DNA of 64,000 nt, from positions 5,434,501-5,498,500 of the forward strand of contig NC_013037.1 in NCBI RefSeq assembly GCF_000023125.1, read 5' to 3'. The number at the start of each line of letters is the position of its first letter. Within the stretch, counting starts at the first letter, position 1. The translations under genes and the position numbers were made by a program. Source of the stretch: Dyadobacter fermentans DSM 18053 (GTDB taxonomy: Bacteria > Bacteroidota > Bacteroidia > Cytophagales > Spirosomataceae). Shown here piece after piece: positions 33,596 through 42,988 of this stretch. The notes under the pieces were generated by a model, which searched no databases, was not told the DNA's origin, and saw only the letters and a program-made list of their open reading frames with translations.

Positions 33596-34678
33596 ATGCA
33601 AGCTCTTCTGGGTGTTATCTTTCATTTCATCGGCGGCTTTGCCTCCGGTAGTTTTTATATTCCTTACAAGCAGGTAAAAGGCTGGGCCTGGGAGTCTTAC
33701 TGGATCGTTGGAGGGGTCTTTTCCTGGCTGATCGTTCCGCCGCTCGCAGCATATCTCACCATTCCGGGCTACACCGAAATCATCGCCCATACCAACGGCG
33801 GCATACTCTTTCTGACCTATTTTTTCGGCGTCCTCTGGGGCATAGGCGGCCTCACGTACGGGCTGGGTGTGCGTTACCTGGGCGTCGCGCTCGGCAGTTC
33901 CATCATCCTCGGATTGTGTTCGGTTTTCGGGGCATTAATACCCTCGGTGTATTACGAATTCAACCCGCAGCCGGGGAAGGACACCATTTCGATGCTACTT
34001 GGCAATGCGTGGGGACAATGGGTGCTCATCGGCTTGCTGGTGTGCGTGATCGGTATCATTATATGCGGTAAAGCGGGCGCCATGAAAGACGCCGATCTGC
34101 GGAAATCCGGTCGCGGGGCGGAGGATAACACAGAGTTTAAAATCGGCCTTGGGCTCACCGTTTCCATTATTTCCGGTATTCTCAGCGCATGCTTCGCCTT
34201 CGGGATCGACGCTGGCAAAGTAATGGCCGAGGAAGCGAACGAAATCTGGAAAGCGGCCAACCCGGGGCAGGGCGAATTTTTATTCCAAAACAATGTAACC
34301 TACGTCGTAATTCTCTGGGGCGGCCTTACTACCAATTTCATCTGGTGTATGCTCCTCAATGCGCGCAACAAGACCTTCGGCAACTACACCGACAGCTCGA
34401 CGCCGCTGCTTTCGAACTATATTTTTTCGGCGCTGGCCGGCACCACTTGGTTTCTGCAATTCTTCTTTTATGGCATGGGAGAGAGCAAGTTAGGCAACGG
34501 GCCGAGCTCGTGGATTTTGCACATGGCATTCATTATACTTATCGCTAATTCCTGGGGACTAGTCCTGAAAGAGTGGAAAGGAGTAAGTAAAAAGACCATT
34601 TCCTCGATCTTCATGGGTATTCTGGTGATCATCCTGTCGGTGCTGATTGTCGGTTATGGCAATTATTTGAAAGAATAG
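33596..34678 (+). CDS. rhaT: L-rhamnose/proton symporter, RhaT family
   Basis: The 360-residue protein with about ten membrane helices matches RhaT from its first residues (LLGVIFHFIGGFASGSFYIPYKQVKGWAWESYW) through LGSSIILGLCSVFGALIPSVYYEF to the C-terminal NSWGLVLKEWKGVSKKT. RhaT imports rhamnose with protons. No rhamnose catabolic genes are adjacent; the next gene, 2 bp downstream, encodes a mutarotase-like protein, so the pair probably acts on a deoxy-sugar or a related carbohydrate. Confidence 0.88.
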   Translation: MQALLGVIFHFIGGFASGSFYIPYKQVKGWAWESYWIVGGVFSWLIVPPLAAYLTIPGYTEIIAHTNGGILFLTYFFGVLWGIGGLTYGLGVRYLGVALGSSIILGLCSVFGALIPSVYYEFNPQPGKDTISMLLGNAWGQWVLIGLLVCVIGIIICGKAGAMKDADLRKSGRGAEDNTEFKIGLGLTVSIISGILSACFAFGIDAGKVMAEEANEIWKAANPGQGEFLFQNNVTYVVILWGGLTTNFIWCMLLNARNKTFGNYTDSSTPLLSNYIFSALAGTTWFLQFFFYGMGESKLGNGPSSWILHMAFIILIANSWGLVLKEWKGVSKKTISSIFMGILVIILSVLIVGYGNYLKE

Positions 34679-34680
34679 CC

Positions 34681-35916
34681 ATGAAAGCGCATTATCCGAT
34701 CATTTTGGCAACGATGGCGGCTATAATGGGCTGTCAGTCGAACACTAAAAACGGTAAAGTGGAAAAAGAGCAAACGCAGGACGCCGGCACATTCGGGTAT
34801 GACCTGGCATTTTTGAAGAAATACAAAGAAGCGGTGGTATTGTCCGCGCCGGATAATGCAAATGCGCAGGCCATTGTTATCCCCGACTATCAGGGGCGGG
34901 TCATGACGAGCACAGCCAATGGCGACGGTGGTAACAGCTACGGCTGGATCAACTACGCGCTGATTGAAAGTGGCCGTTATCAGCCGCATATGAATGGCTT
35001 CGGCGGCGAAGAGCGTTTCTGGCTTTCTCCCGAGGGCGGCCAGTTTTCGGTGTATTTCAAAAAAGGCAAGCCGTTCGACTTCGAAAATTGGCAAACGCCG
35101 GCGCTGATCGACACCGTTTCCTACCCGGTGGTGGAATCGGACGCAGCATCTGTGCAATTTCAGGTGACTGCGACGATCGAGAACTATTCGGGCAAAACAT
35201 TCACAATCGAAATCAACCGGAAAGTCGAGATGCTGACACGGCAAAGCATAGCCAAGCTGCTCGACCTTCCTGCATTGGATGGCGTGAAGGCCGTTGCCTA
35301 CCGTTCCACCAATTCGGCTACCAACAAAGCCGAGACCTGGAAACCCGAAACCGGCATGCTGGGCATCTGGCTGCTGGGCATGTTCCGCCCTTCCGACCAG
35401 ACGACCATTATTGCGCCATTTTCCAAAGGTCAATCTGAAAAGCCGCTCATCACCGACGACTATTTCGGCAAAATCCCCACCGACCGGCTCGCGATCAAAG
35501 ACTCGACGTTGTTCCTGAAAGCCGACGGCAAACACCGCAGCAAGCTCGGCATCGCCCCGAAATCCGCCCGCAACGTCGCCGGCAGTTACGACGCCGAAAA
35601 AGGCATCCTCACCATCATCCAGTTCGACCTCGACCCGCAAGGCCAGTACATGAAATCCACCTGGGAACTGCACAAAGACCCCTATAAGGGCGACGCATTG
35701 AATGCCTACAACGACGGCAAGCTCGCCGACGGCACCCAAATGGGCCCATTCTACGAACTGGAATCGAACTCATCGGTGAAGGCGTTGGAGGAAGGCGAAG
35801 CCATCACGCACCGGCAGAGCACGTTTCATTTTGAGGGAGACAAGGCGGCATTGGGTGAGATAGCCCGGAAGGTGCTGGGGGTGGAAATAGAGGGGTTGGG
35901 AGTGATTTTTGAATAA
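34681..35916 (+). CDS. Exported mutarotase-like protein (DUF6786-like)
   Basis: The 411-residue protein has a lipoprotein-type signal (ILATMAAIMGCQSN) and an aldose-mutarotase-like beta-sandwich. Supporting segments are IVIPDYQGRVMTSTANGDGG, GGEERFWLSPEGGQFSVYFKKG and the late GPFYELESNSS, where a family-type Glu sits. I associate it with the DUF6786 family from memory; enzymatic activity is not shown. It starts 2 bp after rhaT and is translationally coupled, suggesting a role in handling the transported sugar. Confidence 0.7.
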   Translation: MKAHYPIILATMAAIMGCQSNTKNGKVEKEQTQDAGTFGYDLAFLKKYKEAVVLSAPDNANAQAIVIPDYQGRVMTSTANGDGGNSYGWINYALIESGRYQPHMNGFGGEERFWLSPEGGQFSVYFKKGKPFDFENWQTPALIDTVSYPVVESDAASVQFQVTATIENYSGKTFTIEINRKVEMLTRQSIAKLLDLPALDGVKAVAYRSTNSATNKAETWKPETGMLGIWLLGMFRPSDQTTIIAPFSKGQSEKPLITDDYFGKIPTDRLAIKDSTLFLKADGKHRSKLGIAPKSARNVAGSYDAEKGILTIIQFDLDPQGQYMKSTWELHKDPYKGDALNAYNDGKLADGTQMGPFYELESNSSVKALEEGEAITHRQSTFHFEGDKAALGEIARKVLGVEIEGLGVIFE

Positions 35917-36205
35917 AAGTATGATGGTTTGGTATAGCAATTAGGGTGCGAAATCAACTATAATCCATTTCGCGTATAGTAACATTCGTTAAGCACTCCA
36001 TTCTCTTGTGTGGCATGCGATAGTTCGTCGGCCGGATTGTTGGTAATTTGCATACTGGTGAAAGTTTGCTAGAAAATCTATCACCAATACCTAGTGGTTG
36101 TCCCGGTTAGTAACCCAAAACTGCCGCTTGGGTACCGGCTTTGGGATTCAAGCGGGTTGAGTTGACATTTGATTAAAATCATCTGTAAACATTTCCGTGA
36201 ATAAC
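35917..36205. other. Intergenic stretch, no features recognised
   Basis: About 290 bp between the mutarotase-like gene and the S74 protein. No ORF, hairpin or convincing promoter was found; the DNA is less GC-rich than its neighbours. Confidence 0.4.
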
Positions 36206-37291
36206 ATGAAAAATCCAATTATTCCCGCAAGGTTTTTCTGCCAATGGCATCCGGACGATTCTAAACTGATCCCGTCTATCTTCGTTTTGACTGTTTTATT
36301 GCTTGCCCCTGAGTTCCTTTTTGCTCAATTGGGCATCGGTACAAAAACTCCAAGAGAAAGGCTTCATGTTTTTGAAGGGTCAGTGTATGCTGAAAGCAAG
36401 CAACTAGATCCGGTCAACAACTCGTTTCCGCCACAGGATTCAGTGTACTATAAATTTCAATGGTTTCATCGAAAGGGGGCGCTGAGATCGATGACGGAGC
36501 GTACAGGAAAGGGTGGCTTTGAACTAGTCAATATTGGCCCGCTTTCTTTCGCAACAGGGTATGAAAGCTTTGCGACTGGCACGGGAGCATTTGCTGCTGG
36601 GCGGGAGGTGTTTTCGTCGGGTAACTTCTCGGCTGGGTTCGGGGAGCTGGTGACTGTCGGCGGAGATTATGCCTTCGGACAAGGTTATAACGTGATTGCA
36701 AGTGGGCTGCATTCTGTTGCACTGGGTACAAGGGTAAGTACCAACTCGCAGACGGGGTCTTTTATTCTCGGTGACGATGGTGGCGGCACCTCACAGAATG
36801 ACGCAAAGAATCAGATGATGATGCGGTTCTCGGGAGGGTATAAGCTTTTCACCAGTTCGCTGAATGTCTTAGGCGTACAATTAGGCGCGGGCGGAAACGC
36901 ATGGTCGGTGATCTCGGATGTTAGAAAAAAAGAAAACTTCGCTCCTGTAAATGGGGAAGACTTTCTTCAAAAAATCAGCCAAATAAACCTCACTTCCTGG
37001 AACTACAAAGGTCAGGACCCGAAGATATTCCGGCATTACGGGCCCATAGCGCAGGACTTCTTTAAAGCATTCGGTCAGGATTCGTATGGCACGATTGGCT
37101 CGGATACCACCATTAATCAGGCGGACTTCGATGGCGTGAATTTGATTGCCATTCAGGCACTTGTTAAACGGACGGAGCAGTTGCAGCAAATGAATGATCG
37201 GCTTCTGGGTGAAATTATGACGCTGAAAGAAGAGCTAAGAACGACTAGCAGAGCCGTAAAACGCAGAAAAGCCTGGGTGGCAAGGAAGTAG
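36206..37291 (+). CDS. Exported protein with YadA-like head repeats and S74 intramolecular chaperone domain
   Basis: ATG at 36206 is preferred to the GTG three codons upstream. After a signal-like stretch (IFVLTVLLLAPEFLFAQ), residues ~110-190 contain head-like repeats (FATGYESFATGTGAFAAG, FGQGYNVIASGLHSVALG) typical of trimeric adhesins. An S74-type peptidase/chaperone domain begins at VISDVRKKENFAPV, with the conserved Ser-Asp of the self-cleavage site. The C-terminus is a coiled coil. In phage tail fibres and bacterial adhesins this domain directs trimer folding and then cuts itself off. Confidence 0.85.
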   Translation: MKNPIIPARFFCQWHPDDSKLIPSIFVLTVLLLAPEFLFAQLGIGTKTPRERLHVFEGSVYAESKQLDPVNNSFPPQDSVYYKFQWFHRKGALRSMTERTGKGGFELVNIGPLSFATGYESFATGTGAFAAGREVFSSGNFSAGFGELVTVGGDYAFGQGYNVIASGLHSVALGTRVSTNSQTGSFILGDDGGGTSQNDAKNQMMMRFSGGYKLFTSSLNVLGVQLGAGGNAWSVISDVRKKENFAPVNGEDFLQKISQINLTSWNYKGQDPKIFRHYGPIAQDFFKAFGQDSYGTIGSDTTINQADFDGVNLIAIQALVKRTEQLQQMNDRLLGEIMTLKEELRTTSRAVKRRKAWVARK

Positions 37292-37322
37292 GGGGACATC
37301 GTTCACTTTAATTATGATGACT

Positions 37323-38315
37323 ATGCGGAAGATTTACATTGTGCTGGTTCTGTTATTCATTGTTTCCGGCAAAGCTGCCTGGGCGCAGATTACCACGGGA
37401 AACGAGCTGTTTGCGAAAGCGAATACGATCATTAGTCTGGATAGCCTGGTGCTGGTCCCGTCGGTAGACGTGGATTTGAGTAACCGCTCACTGACGCTGG
37501 CGCATACGGCAGTCCCTGGAAACCCACATGCGAGTATCGGCAGGCAATATCTTTTTGATGAGCCGTTGCTTTTCAGTGGAGATGTGGGCATTATTTACCG
37601 TCCGTCAGAACTGAATGGAAATACGGAATCCTTGCTGGAACTGAGTAATTCGGAAACGAATGAGAATGGTTTTGTCACGTTTTCCGGAAGTTCGCGGGAT
37701 CTGGCGATGCATCATGTTTGGAAAACTGTTACTGGCCTGAATTTGAAAATGTTGACATTAGTCAATGCGGATGCCGCGCTGCCCGTTGCCTTGGTTGCAT
37801 TTCATGTGCGGAAAGAAGAAAACGGAGTTGAAGTGGCCTGGGAAACTTCCTTCGAAACGAACAGTGACTATTTTGAAATCCAGCGGAGCGGAAATGCGAA
37901 AGACTGGCAGCCGATCGGTCGTTTATCGTCCGCGGGTGAAAGCAGCCAAAAAACGAGTTACAGCTATTCGGATCATGCTCCGATGAAGGGCGACAACTAC
38001 TACCGCCTGAAAATGGTCGATCAGGATGGTACCTTCGCATGGAGCCAGATCCGGAAAGTGACGTGGGACGAAACAGCTTTGAATATTTTTCCAAATCCGG
38101 CTACCGACGTGCTCGAAATGGAGGCACAGGATTGGCTGAATGTTGCGCAAATCAGTGTCATTGATGAACGCGGGACCGTTTTGAAAGAGCAGAACCCTCA
38201 AACCAGCTCGCAACGCGGTAGTCTTTCGCTCGAAGGGCTTAATGCGGGAAGTTACATATTGCAAGCCCGGTATTTCGATGGAAGCGTGCTGCGCAGGCAT
38301 TTTATCAAACATTAG
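37323..38315 (+). CDS. Secreted protein with T9SS sorting domain
   Basis: The third ATG (37323, MRKIYIVLVLL) best fits a signal peptide ending AAWAQ; ATGs at 37314 and 37317 are possible. The 330-residue protein has a variable middle and the region LVAFHVRKEENGVEVAWETSFETNSDYFEIQRSG. That is the typical last Ig-like/FN3-like domain before a T9SS type A sorting domain (LNIFPNPATDVLEME to the end). Function of the middle region unknown. It follows the S74 gene by 31 bp and may be co-expressed with it. Confidence 0.82.
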   Translation: MRKIYIVLVLLFIVSGKAAWAQITTGNELFAKANTIISLDSLVLVPSVDVDLSNRSLTLAHTAVPGNPHASIGRQYLFDEPLLFSGDVGIIYRPSELNGNTESLLELSNSETNENGFVTFSGSSRDLAMHHVWKTVTGLNLKMLTLVNADAALPVALVAFHVRKEENGVEVAWETSFETNSDYFEIQRSGNAKDWQPIGRLSSAGESSQKTSYSYSDHAPMKGDNYYRLKMVDQDGTFAWSQIRKVTWDETALNIFPNPATDVLEMEAQDWLNVAQISVIDERGTVLKEQNPQTSSQRGSLSLEGLNAGSYILQARYFDGSVLRRHFIKH

Positions 38316-38435
38316 CAACGAATAGCCAGGCATTAATTAAAATCCTCATTACCAAAGTAAAATCCGCAATGCTTCTGGTTTTCTTACCATTACCGATTCA
38401 ACGAAATTCCTCAACCCTGCTTTTCAGGTGATCGT

Positions 38436-39049
38436 ATGGTGCCAATTCAGAACGCAGCCAAAATCGGTCTGGTTTTACTGACCGCCCTTCCAATGCCCAA
38501 TGTTCAAAGCTGTAACCTCCCGGAAACAAACAGGGGCATCATGTGGTCGCGTGGGGAGAGCAGCTGCTCGCCGCCGGCGCGGCCCAACGTGAGGAACGCC
38601 AGAAGCTGATCGACGCCCGCATCGCGAATTTCAGGCCGGCCACCACGTTTTCAGATGCGGGGAAAGTGATTTTTGTGCAGAATTGCAGCGGCTGTCACCA
38701 GATCCAGGGCTCCGGCGGGCTCGCTGGACCGCAGCTCGATGGCATCGGCAACTGGGGCCACAAGGCATTGACGCAAAAAATCCTTGACCCCAACAGGAAT
38801 ATAACTGAGGCATTTCGTACTTATAATATCACGTTGAAAAACGACAAGACCTTCACGGGCTTGTACCGGCGCAACGAAGGCGAAACAATGGTTTTCGCCG
38901 ACATGACCGGCCAGGAGTTTTCAGTGGTAAAAGGTGAAATGAAGGAATACCGGGCATCCAGATACACTTTAATGCCCGATGAGTTCCGGAACTTCATTCC
39001 TGAGAAGGACTTTTACGCATTGCTGGACTATCTGCTGGGGGTGAAATAA
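38436..39049 (+). pseudogene. Remnant of a PVC-type cytochrome c lipoprotein, N- and C-termini in different frames
   Basis: ATG at 38436 opens a lipoprotein-like start (AAKIGLVLLTALPMPNVQSC) that ends in 58 codons. In another frame, from about 38516, runs a C-terminal heme domain with CSGCH (CxxCH near 38681-38695) and the axial Met in YTLMPDEF. That second frame has no ATG or signal peptide before the heme domain. Its VVAWGEQLLAAGAAQ entry looks like the interior of the large (about 1000-residue) PVC-type heme-binding proteins. The locus is therefore probably an internal-deletion product. Alternatively a frameshift near 38510-38545 joins a short lipoprotein to a cytochrome. Confidence 0.7.
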
Positions 39050-39078
39050 TCGAGTTTTAATCCTAACCCATAAATCCG

Positions 39079-40287
39079 ATGTTGTTAACGGGAAGATCTT
39101 TGAAGTGGCTTTGTTTGACGGGTATCGTTGCGGTAACCTGTAACCATGCAGCTGCGCAGACGGGCGCGAAAAGCAAACCGGCGATTACATTTAAGAAAAC
39201 AGAGCTTACCAAACGGTTTATCGCGGAAGGTGCGGCAATGGCCGATGTGAACAAGGATGGAAAGAAGGATATTCTTTCCGGTGCCTATTGGTTTGAAGCG
39301 CCCGACTGGAAGCAGCATGAACTGGCCAAACCGCAGGAATTCATTGTAAATGGCAGTTACAGTGATTCTTTCCTGGATTTTGCGATGGATGTAAACCAGG
39401 ATGGCTGGGTGGACCTGATCCGCATCGACTGGCCGGGCAAAGCCGCCGCATGGCATGAAAACCCACAGAACAAACCCGGGCATTGGCCAATGCACACCAT
39501 TTATTCTTCGGTGGGGAATGAGTCGCCGCAACTCGTCGACATCGATGGCGACGGCCGACTGGACTTGCTTTGCAACGATCCCACCGCGAAGAAGGTGATT
39601 TGGCTTAAATGTCCGTCGAAAAAAGACGATACAACCTGGGAAAAATACGTGATCAGCAACGATCCGAACAACTCCACGCATATGTACACGCACGGGATCG
39701 GGTATGGCGACATCAATGGCGACGGTCGCAAGGACGTGATCGTGAAAAGCGGCTGGTGGGAAGGCCCCGTGGAAGGGCCTGCCAAATATCCGAAAGACAA
39801 GGACTGGAAATTCCATCCGGCAGATCTCGGCCAAGACTGCTCACAAATGTATGTGCTCGATCTGAATGGCGATGGCTTGAACGACGTCCTCAGCGCCTCC
39901 GCCCACAATTACGGCATATGGTGGCATGAGCAAAAGAAGGAGGGAAAGGAAACCGTGTGGATCCACCACGACATTGATAAGACCATCTCGCAAACCCACG
40001 GCCTCGCATTAAAGGACATCAACGGCGACGGCCACCCCGATTTCATCACCGGCAAACGCTATTTCGCCCACAATGGAAACGATCCGGGCGAGTTCGAGCC
40101 GGCATTTATTTCATGGTTCGAATACAAACCGGGCAAAGTACCGACGTGGATCAGGCATGATATTGATGACGACTCCGGCGTAGGCCTGCACGTGACCGTC
40201 GAAGACCTGAATGGCGATGGCCTGCTCGACATCGTGACGGGCAACAAAAAAGGGGTACGCATTTTCACACAGCAAAAAGGGAAATAA
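39079..40287 (+). CDS. Exported FG-GAP/VCBS repeat protein
   Basis: The 402-residue protein has a signal peptide ending NHAAAQ. Repeated Asp-rich calcium-binding loops follow (DVNKDGKKDILSG, DVNQDGWVDLIRID, DIDGDGRLDLL, DINGDGRKDVIVKS, DLNGDGLNDVLSAS, DINGDGHPDFITG, DLNGDGLLDIVTG), so it should fold as a beta-propeller. Members of this group often lie beside cytochrome and isomerase genes, as here (cytochrome remnant before it, sugar-phosphate isomerase 6 bp after). Function unknown. Paralogue-like gene at 59746. Confidence 0.88.
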   Translation: MLLTGRSLKWLCLTGIVAVTCNHAAAQTGAKSKPAITFKKTELTKRFIAEGAAMADVNKDGKKDILSGAYWFEAPDWKQHELAKPQEFIVNGSYSDSFLDFAMDVNQDGWVDLIRIDWPGKAAAWHENPQNKPGHWPMHTIYSSVGNESPQLVDIDGDGRLDLLCNDPTAKKVIWLKCPSKKDDTTWEKYVISNDPNNSTHMYTHGIGYGDINGDGRKDVIVKSGWWEGPVEGPAKYPKDKDWKFHPADLGQDCSQMYVLDLNGDGLNDVLSASAHNYGIWWHEQKKEGKETVWIHHDIDKTISQTHGLALKDINGDGHPDFITGKRYFAHNGNDPGEFEPAFISWFEYKPGKVPTWIRHDIDDDSGVGLHVTVEDLNGDGLLDIVTGNKKGVRIFTQQKGK

Positions 40288-40293
40288 GCTTTC

Positions 40294-41139
40294 ATGAAGT
40301 TTGGTATCAACACTTACCTGTTTTCTTCACCATTTACGAACGAAAGCACCTCGATTTTTCCACAGTTTAAATCGTGGGGTTTTGATTTCGTCGAAATCGC
40401 GCTCGAAGATCCCGCGCATATCGATCCGCACACGGTAAGGAAGGCGCTGGACGACAATGGGCTTGAATGCCGGTCGGTGTGCGCTGCAACCGGCCCCGGA
40501 CGCGACCTGCGCGGCACGCGGAAGGACCAGGTAACGGCGATCGAATATGTGGAAGCGCTTATCCGGATAGCACCGGTGCTGGGCAGCAAGCTGGTGGCCG
40601 GGCCGATTTACTCAGCAGTAGGCCGCGCCGAGCTGGTGCCCGAGGATCAGAAGCGCAAGCAGTGGGAACTCGTTGCAGGCAACCTGAAAGCCCTGGCCGA
40701 TTTTGCGGCAAAGCACGACGTGAAGATTGCCATTGAGCCATTGAACCGCTATGAAACCGATTTTATCAACACCTGCGACCAGGCTCTGCGGATGATCGAC
40801 AACGTGGGCAGTGATGCATTGCAGGTACACCTGGACACATTTCACATGAACCTCGAAGAAAAAGACCCCGCTCAGGCGATCCGGAAAGCAGGGCACAGGC
40901 TGGGCCTTCTGCACGCATCCGGCAGCGACCGCGGCACGCCGGGAAACGATCAGATCAATTGGGACCGCATTTTCGCCGCACTCGATGCAATCCATTACCC
41001 GGGCGATATTGTGATCGAGTCATTTACGCCGGATGTGAAAGTGATTGCCAAGGCGGCGTCGATCTGGCGGCAGGTAGAGCCTTCACGGGAGGCGATTGCC
41101 GTGGATGGATTGCATTTTTTGCGGTCACTGGCATTCTAG
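40294..41139 (+). CDS. Sugar phosphate isomerase/epimerase (D-tagatose/D-psicose 3-epimerase-like)
   Basis: The 281-residue TIM barrel carries the metal ligands of the D-tagatose 3-epimerase group: Glu in AIEPLNRYETDF, Asp in VHLDTFHMNLEEKD, His in LLHASGSDRGTPGND, and Glu in VIESFTPDV. Residue order and length fit. These enzymes interconvert ketoses at C3 in the cytoplasm; the substrate here is unknown. It follows the FG-GAP gene by 6 bp. Confidence 0.9.
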   Translation: MKFGINTYLFSSPFTNESTSIFPQFKSWGFDFVEIALEDPAHIDPHTVRKALDDNGLECRSVCAATGPGRDLRGTRKDQVTAIEYVEALIRIAPVLGSKLVAGPIYSAVGRAELVPEDQKRKQWELVAGNLKALADFAAKHDVKIAIEPLNRYETDFINTCDQALRMIDNVGSDALQVHLDTFHMNLEEKDPAQAIRKAGHRLGLLHASGSDRGTPGNDQINWDRIFAALDAIHYPGDIVIESFTPDVKVIAKAASIWRQVEPSREAIAVDGLHFLRSLAF

Positions 41140-41184
41140 CGATAATTGCCGGACCGCGTCGCGGACTACATTAACCTTAAAAGT

Positions 41185-41216
41185 AGAAAACCCGAAGATC
41201 ACTCTCCGGGTTTTCT
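41185..41216. terminator. Bidirectional terminator
   Basis: AGAAAACCCG (41185-41194) pairs with CGGGTTTTCT (41207-41216), between the convergent isomerase and mqo genes. Confidence 0.85.
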
Positions 41217-41228
41217 GTATCTAAAAAG

Positions 41229-42758
41229 CTACGCAGTCATTTCTGCTTCCAGATGCGAGGCGCTCAAATGGAGCACTTCGGTAGTCCAGGCGCGGGTTTT
41301 TGCGGCGAGCTCCTTCTCTTTGGAAAGTGACTTTCCGAATGAAGGGATGATTTTCTTGAATTCACGCTGCCATTCCGGCGTTTTGGCTTCTGCAAAGCAA
41401 CGGTGAATCAGGTCGAGCATGATCGACACCGCTGTGGAAGCACCCGGAGACGCACCCAGCAATGCAGCGAGTGAGCCGTCGCCTGCGGTAACCATTTCGG
41501 TCCCGAATTCGAGCACTCCGCCCGCTTTTTTGTCTTTTTTGATCACCTGCACGCGCTGGCCGGCCGTTTCCAGATCCCAATCTTCCAGTTTCGCTTCCGG
41601 GAAATAATCTTTCAGGGCTTGGAGCCTGTCCTGAGGCGACTGTCTTACCTGATCGATCAGATATTTGGTCAGCGGGATGTTATGCAGGCCAGCTGCCAGC
41701 ATCGGTTTGATATTATTCAGCTTAATGGAAAGCGGAAGGTCGAGATAGGAGCCATTTTTCAGGAACTTCGTTGAAAAACCGGCATATGGCCCGAATAGAA
41801 GCGCTTTTTTACCATCTATAACCCGGGTATCCAAGTGTGGAACCGACATCGGAGGCGATCCCACAGAGGCCTTGCCATACACTTTCGCCTGGTGTTTTTC
41901 GATGATCTCCGGCTTGTTACACACGAGCCATTGTCCGCTCACCGGGAAGCCGCCAAAGCCTTTTCCTTCGGGAATATTTGATTTTTCGAGCAGTGGTAAG
42001 GAGCCTCCGCCTGCACCGATGAATACGAATTTCGCAGTAACCTTGCTCTCTTTCCGGGTCGCGCGGTCCTTCACTTCAATCAGCCACGAATTGTCTTTTT
42101 TGCGCGTCAGGTCATCAACCTCATAGTTCAGGAAGAGATTGACGCCATCCTGTTTTTCAAGATATTCGAACATCGCCTTAGTAAGCGCGCCGAAGTTGAC
42201 GTCGGTGCCCAGCTCCATGCGGGTAGCGGCAACTTTTTCATCGGCACCGCGACCGTTCATCACAAGCGGGGCCCAGTTGGCGATCACATCCTTATCCTCG
42301 GTGTATTCCATTCCGTGAAAAAGGTGGTGGCTCGTCAAGGCCTCGTAACGTTTGCGTAGATAATCCACGTTTTCCTCGCCCCACACAAAGCTCAGGTGGG
42401 GAATGTTGTGGATAAAAGCATCAGGCGAATCAATCACGCCATTCTCTACAAGATACGCCCAAAATTCCTTCGAAACTTCGAAAGACTCGGCGATCTTAAT
42501 CGCTTTTTTGGTTTCGATGGAACCGTCGGCAAGTTGCGGCGTGTAGTTCAGTTCGCAAAATGCGGAATGGCCGGTGCCGGCATTATTCCAGGGATCGGAG
42601 CTCTCCGCAGTGACGCGGTCCAGACGTTCGAACACGGAAATGGTAATGGCCGGATTAAGCTTTTTTAGTAGAACCCCGAGCGTAGCGCTCATAATGCCTG
42701 CCCCAATCAAAACCACGTCAGGTGAGCTCGTTTTTGAAGACTTTTTGGTATTCATCAC
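41229..42758 (-). CDS. mqo: Malate:quinone oxidoreductase
   Basis: The 509-residue FAD enzyme oxidises malate to oxaloacetate and passes electrons to quinone at the inner face of the membrane. The FAD-binding motif DVVLIGAGIMSATLGVLLK is at the start. Family hallmarks follow: WNNAGTGHSAFCELNYTP, HLSFVWGEENVDYLRKR, FVFIGAGGGSLPLLEKS, PHLDTRVIDGKKALLFGPYAGF, and SPGASTAVSIMLDL. Length fits. It replaces or complements soluble malate dehydrogenase in the TCA cycle. Confidence 0.96.
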   Translation of the reverse strand: MMNTKKSSKTSSPDVVLIGAGIMSATLGVLLKKLNPAITISVFERLDRVTAESSDPWNNAGTGHSAFCELNYTPQLADGSIETKKAIKIAESFEVSKEFWAYLVENGVIDSPDAFIHNIPHLSFVWGEENVDYLRKRYEALTSHHLFHGMEYTEDKDVIANWAPLVMNGRGADEKVAATRMELGTDVNFGALTKAMFEYLEKQDGVNLFLNYEVDDLTRKKDNSWLIEVKDRATRKESKVTAKFVFIGAGGGSLPLLEKSNIPEGKGFGGFPVSGQWLVCNKPEIIEKHQAKVYGKASVGSPPMSVPHLDTRVIDGKKALLFGPYAGFSTKFLKNGSYLDLPLSIKLNNIKPMLAAGLHNIPLTKYLIDQVRQSPQDRLQALKDYFPEAKLEDWDLETAGQRVQVIKKDKKAGGVLEFGTEMVTAGDGSLAALLGASPGASTAVSIMLDLIHRCFAEAKTPEWQREFKKIIPSFGKSLSKEKELAAKTRAWTTEVLHLSASHLEAEMTA

Positions 42759-42937
42759 GAAAAATAGAAATATGGTAAGAAGGCCTGAGCCCGGAAAAGT
42801 ACAAACTGTTGCTAGATAACAATCGTTCTAACAATATTTGTTTCGAAAATAGTATAATTTCAAAAATAAAAGTTATGGCAGGGCGTAAGTTCTTGGCAAG
42901 GGGCAATTAAAACTTGGATAGGTTTAATTATAAACAA

Positions 42938-42963
42938 AAAGAGTCGCTCGAAGGCGACTCTTT
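42938..42963 (-). terminator. Terminator of the collagen-like lipoprotein gene
   Basis: AAAGAGTCGC (42938-42947) pairs with GCGACTCTTT (42954-42963), with an A tract that gives a T run on the minus strand. Confidence 0.82.
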
Positions 42964-42988
42964 CCGGCACTGATATAATTTTCGAAGA

